Position numbers and translations under genes: made by a program. Positions 62,046 to 64,000 of a stretch of DNA of 64,000 nucleotides are shown here, one piece after another. The stretch is from Ponticaulis sp. (GTDB lineage Bacteria; Pseudomonadota; Alphaproteobacteria; Caulobacterales; Hyphomonadaceae): NCBI GenBank assembly GCA_002723155.1, contig PBNO01000003.1:172932-236931 (forward strand), in the 5' to 3' direction. The notes below the pieces were generated by a model. That model did not search any database. It had not been told where the DNA came from and saw only the letters and a list, made by a program, of their open reading frames with translations. Numbering within the stretch: the stretch's first letter is position 1; each line of letters opens with the position of its first letter.

Positions 62046-63323
62046 ATGTCTTTAGCCAATCAGGCTCGCGAGCAAAAAGATATTTACGACGTTGGTGAAA
62101 TTCCACCGGAGTTCCACGTCCCAAAATTCATGCACGCATGGGCCATTCGCCGTGAGCGCCACGGTCGTCCGAATCAGGCGATGCAGCTAGAACAGGTTCC
62201 AGTTCCTGAAATCGATTCCGATGAAGTTCTGGTTCTCGTTATGGCTGCTGGTGTGAACTATAACGGTGTATGGGCCGGTCTTGGTGAGCCAATTTCACCA
62301 TTCGACGTACACAAAGCCGACTTCCACGTAGCTGGCTCCGACGCATCAGGCATTGTCTGGGCTGTTGGTCGCAAAGTAACGCGTGTGAAGCCGGGCGACG
62401 AAGTTGTTATCCACTGTAACCAGGATGATGGCGACGACGAGGAATGTAATGGCGGCGACCCTATGTTTTCGCCAAGCCAGCGCATCTGGGGTTATGAAAC
62501 TCCGGACGGTTCCTTCGCTCAATTCTGCCGTGTTCAGGCGCGCCAGTGCATGCCACGTCCGAAGCACCTCACATGGGAAGAGAGCGCGTGCTACACACTG
62601 ACGCTCGCTACCGCTTACCGCATGCTGTTCGGCCACCGTCCGCACGTTCTGCGTCCGGGTGAGCACGTTCTCGTCTGGGGTGCATCTGGCGGTCTCGGTT
62701 CGTTTGCGACACAGCTTTGCGCCGTTACCGGTGCACACGCCATTGGTGTCGTCTCGAACGAGGATAAACGCGACTTTGTGATGAGTATGGGCGCCAAAGC
62801 TGTGCTCAACCGCAAAGACTTTAATTGCTGGGGTCAGCTGCCGACCGTAAACGGCCCTGAGTTCAATGATTACATGAAAGAGAGCCGTAAGTTCGGTAAG
62901 GCGATCTGGGAGATCACAGGCAAAAAAGACGTCGACATGGTGTTCGAACACCCTGGCGAGTCCACAATGCCGGTTTCTGTCTTCGTTGTGAAACGCGGCG
63001 GTATGGTCGTGATCTGTGCTGGTACAACAGGCTTCAACCTGACCATGGATGCCCGCTTCCTCTGGATGCGTCAGAAGCGTGTTCAGGGTTCCCACTTCGC
63101 GAACCTCAAACAAGCCTCTCAGGCAAACCAGCTCGTTATCGATCGCCGTATCGACCCGTGCATGTCCGAAGTCTTCCCATGGAGCGACATTCCGGAAGCG
63201 CACGAGAAAATGCTCGATAACCAGCACCTTCCGGGCAATATGGCCGTTCTGGTTACATCTCCGAAGCCGGGCCTGCGCTCTGTTGAAGATGTTCTCGAGA
63301 ACGCACCGGGCAAAGCGAGCTAA
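62046..63323 (+). CDS. ccr: Crotonyl-CoA carboxylase/reductase
   Basis: Ccr reductively carboxylates crotonyl-CoA with NADPH and CO2 to (2S)-ethylmalonyl-CoA, the defining step of the EMC pathway. The 425-residue MDR-fold enzyme shows AAGVNYNGVWAGLGEPIS, HVAGSDASGIVWAVG, GDEVVIHCNQDDGDDEECNGGDPM (in outline), the nucleotide loop VWGASGGLGSFATQLC and VQGSHFANLKQA with the His that contacts CO2. Length matches (about 430). It diverges from ecm and is followed by a strong terminator. Confidence 0.97.
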   Translation: MSLANQAREQKDIYDVGEIPPEFHVPKFMHAWAIRRERHGRPNQAMQLEQVPVPEIDSDEVLVLVMAAGVNYNGVWAGLGEPISPFDVHKADFHVAGSDASGIVWAVGRKVTRVKPGDEVVIHCNQDDGDDEECNGGDPMFSPSQRIWGYETPDGSFAQFCRVQARQCMPRPKHLTWEESACYTLTLATAYRMLFGHRPHVLRPGEHVLVWGASGGLGSFATQLCAVTGAHAIGVVSNEDKRDFVMSMGAKAVLNRKDFNCWGQLPTVNGPEFNDYMKESRKFGKAIWEITGKKDVDMVFEHPGESTMPVSVFVVKRGGMVVICAGTTGFNLTMDARFLWMRQKRVQGSHFANLKQASQANQLVIDRRIDPCMSEVFPWSDIPEAHEKMLDNQHLPGNMAVLVTSPKPGLRSVEDVLENAPGKAS

Positions 63324-63347
63324 GGCTCGCTTCAGCCAACCAGAATC

Positions 63348-63380
63348 AAAAAGGCCTGAGCGATGCTCAGGCCTTTTCTT
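63348..63380 (+). terminator. Intrinsic terminator after ccr
   Basis: AAAGGCCTGAGC ending at 63361 pairs with GCTCAGGCCTTT starting at 63365 through a GAT loop. A-run before and T-run after make it bidirectional, serving ccr and the convergent MipZ-like gene. Confidence 0.93.
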
Positions 63381-63405
63381 ATTCGGGGTCAGAACCTTTT
63401 AAGCG

Positions 63406-64000
63406 TTATGCAATCGCGTAGTTCGCACGCTGGCCCGGCTGAAGATTCAGCTGGCGGATCACCTGCGCCGCGAGGCGACGTGATTCCGTACGTGCGGCCA
63501 GGAAGCTACGCTGGATCGGTTCACCGGCAATGTCGTCTACCGGCGTCACGCCTGTTTCCATCATGATACGGTAACCAACGCGGTCAACCAGACCTTCGAG
63601 CAGGTCGATATTGGACTCTTCGCAGAAATCGAGCAGCTGCTCACGCACGCTTTCACCAACGCGGGTAATCAGATGGGATTTGCGGTTCAGGCACATAAAC
63701 CAGCCAAAGTCGGTTTTGTTGCGCTTTTGCGCGTGACGGCGAACAAGGTCGATCAGCTGTGAGTAAGGGCGCGTCGCCTGCATGCTCGGACCATTTGTCG
63801 GCATAATCTGATAGAGATCGACAGGGCTTTCAGTAACCGTTGTGATAACGAGATCAGCCACAAGGTGAGCCGCGATAACTTCCGGCTTCCAGACAGAAAC
63901 CGTATCGATCAGCAGAACATCATAGCCTTTGCGCGCCGCTTCTTCGGCCTGATTGCGGAAGCCCATCTGCCAGTCCTGCACGTCAGGATGTCCGCCGGAG
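63406..64000 (-). CDS. MipZ/ParA-family P-loop ATPase (N-terminus outside window)
   Basis: The frame is open to the window end on the minus strand, so the N-terminal P-loop is missing; at least 198 residues are visible. The deviant Walker-B-like DVLLIDT is followed by VADLVITTVTESPVDLYQI and FGWFMCLNRKSHLITRVGESVREQL. LVDRVGYRIMMETGVTPVDDI follows, a layout close to the division-site regulator MipZ of Caulobacter (DLVVTPMNDSFVD; LRDRVIYRELFPFGLTLLDL). MipZ forms a gradient from the ParB-bound pole to position FtsZ. A divergent ParA-like ATPase is the alternative. Confidence 0.68.
   Translation of the reverse strand, partial: SGGHPDVQDWQMGFRNQAEEAARKGYDVLLIDTVSVWKPEVIAAHLVADLVITTVTESPVDLYQIMPTNGPSMQATRPYSQLIDLVRRHAQKRNKTDFGWFMCLNRKSHLITRVGESVREQLLDFCEESNIDLLEGLVDRVGYRIMMETGVTPVDDIAGEPIQRSFLAARTESRRLAAQVIRQLNLQPGQRANYAIA

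Noticed and set aside
1-64000. CRISPR arrays, insertion sequences, tRNA and rRNA genes
   Set aside because: No regularly spaced repeats, transposase motifs, T-loop sequences or rRNA cores were recognised anywhere in the window.

Overview
This is chromosomal DNA of an aerobic alphaproteobacterium. The best guess is the Hyphomonadaceae/Caulobacterales side of the class. That rests on four things: a short bacterial SRP RNA beside dnaX-ybaB-recR, an apparently complete set of several ethylmalonyl-CoA (EMC) pathway enzymes, many TonB receptors and secreted peptidases, and a MipZ-like ATPase. The taxon is inferred; no 16S gene is present. Coding density is high, many adjacent genes touch or overlap, and there are no rRNA or tRNA genes, insertion sequences or CRISPR arrays.

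Layout. 1-5.5 kb: gene tail, SRP RNA (ffs), Kef-type antiporter, then dnaX-ybaB-(SUKH protein)-recR. 5.5-12.5 kb: alginate-export-like porin with an ArsR regulator, periplasmic alpha-carbonic anhydrase with a CadC/ToxR-like regulator, PQQ sugar dehydrogenase, small exported proteins. 12.6-24.6 kb: large TonB receptor, queC-queD, pyridoxal kinase-like gene, malyl-CoA thioesterase, glycosyltransferase, MdaB-like oxidoreductase, inositol-phosphatase-like gene and a GNAT-nitrilase fusion. 24.7-31.5 kb: lipoprotein, ArsC, CE15-like esterase, histidine-rich (zinc-type) TonB receptor, mesaconyl-CoA hydratase. 31.8-36.3 kb: two tandem soluble PAS-PAS chemoreceptors, a 640-base non-coding stretch with strong stem-loops, an amidotransferase. 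36.3-39.6 kb: an unrecognised, compositionally different gene and a DUF885 peptidase. 39.7-50.2 kb: succinate dehydrogenase, in which sdhCDA is separated from sdhB by a 7-kb tandem duplication of a DUF1800 lipoprotein/DUF1501 Tat-protein pair. 50.2-58.3 kb: sulfotransferase, two tandem membrane paralogues (the second broken by an in-frame TGA), DUF4331 with a polyproline lipoprotein, DUF4198, CPBP protease, GST, trhO. 58.4-64 kb: Bcr/CflA exporter, divergent ecm and ccr of the EMC pathway, and a MipZ-like gene cut by the window edge.

How it works together. Ccr, Ecm, mesaconyl-CoA hydratase and malyl-CoA thioesterase are four steps of the EMC route for acetyl-CoA assimilation, and succinate dehydrogenase takes its succinate onward. 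They lie in three separate places, so shared control would need a common regulator. The surface-export genes (TonB receptors, porin, CE15 esterase, PQQ dehydrogenase) suggest scavenging of sugars, polysaccharide fragments and metals. The most unusual items are the DUF1800/DUF1501 tandem inside the sdh locus, the structured non-coding element at 35.4-35.55 kb, the single-codon pseudogene at 52.3-53.2 kb, and several near-perfect dyads at promoters (upstream of the porin, of the Bcr/CflA exporter and between ecm and ccr).
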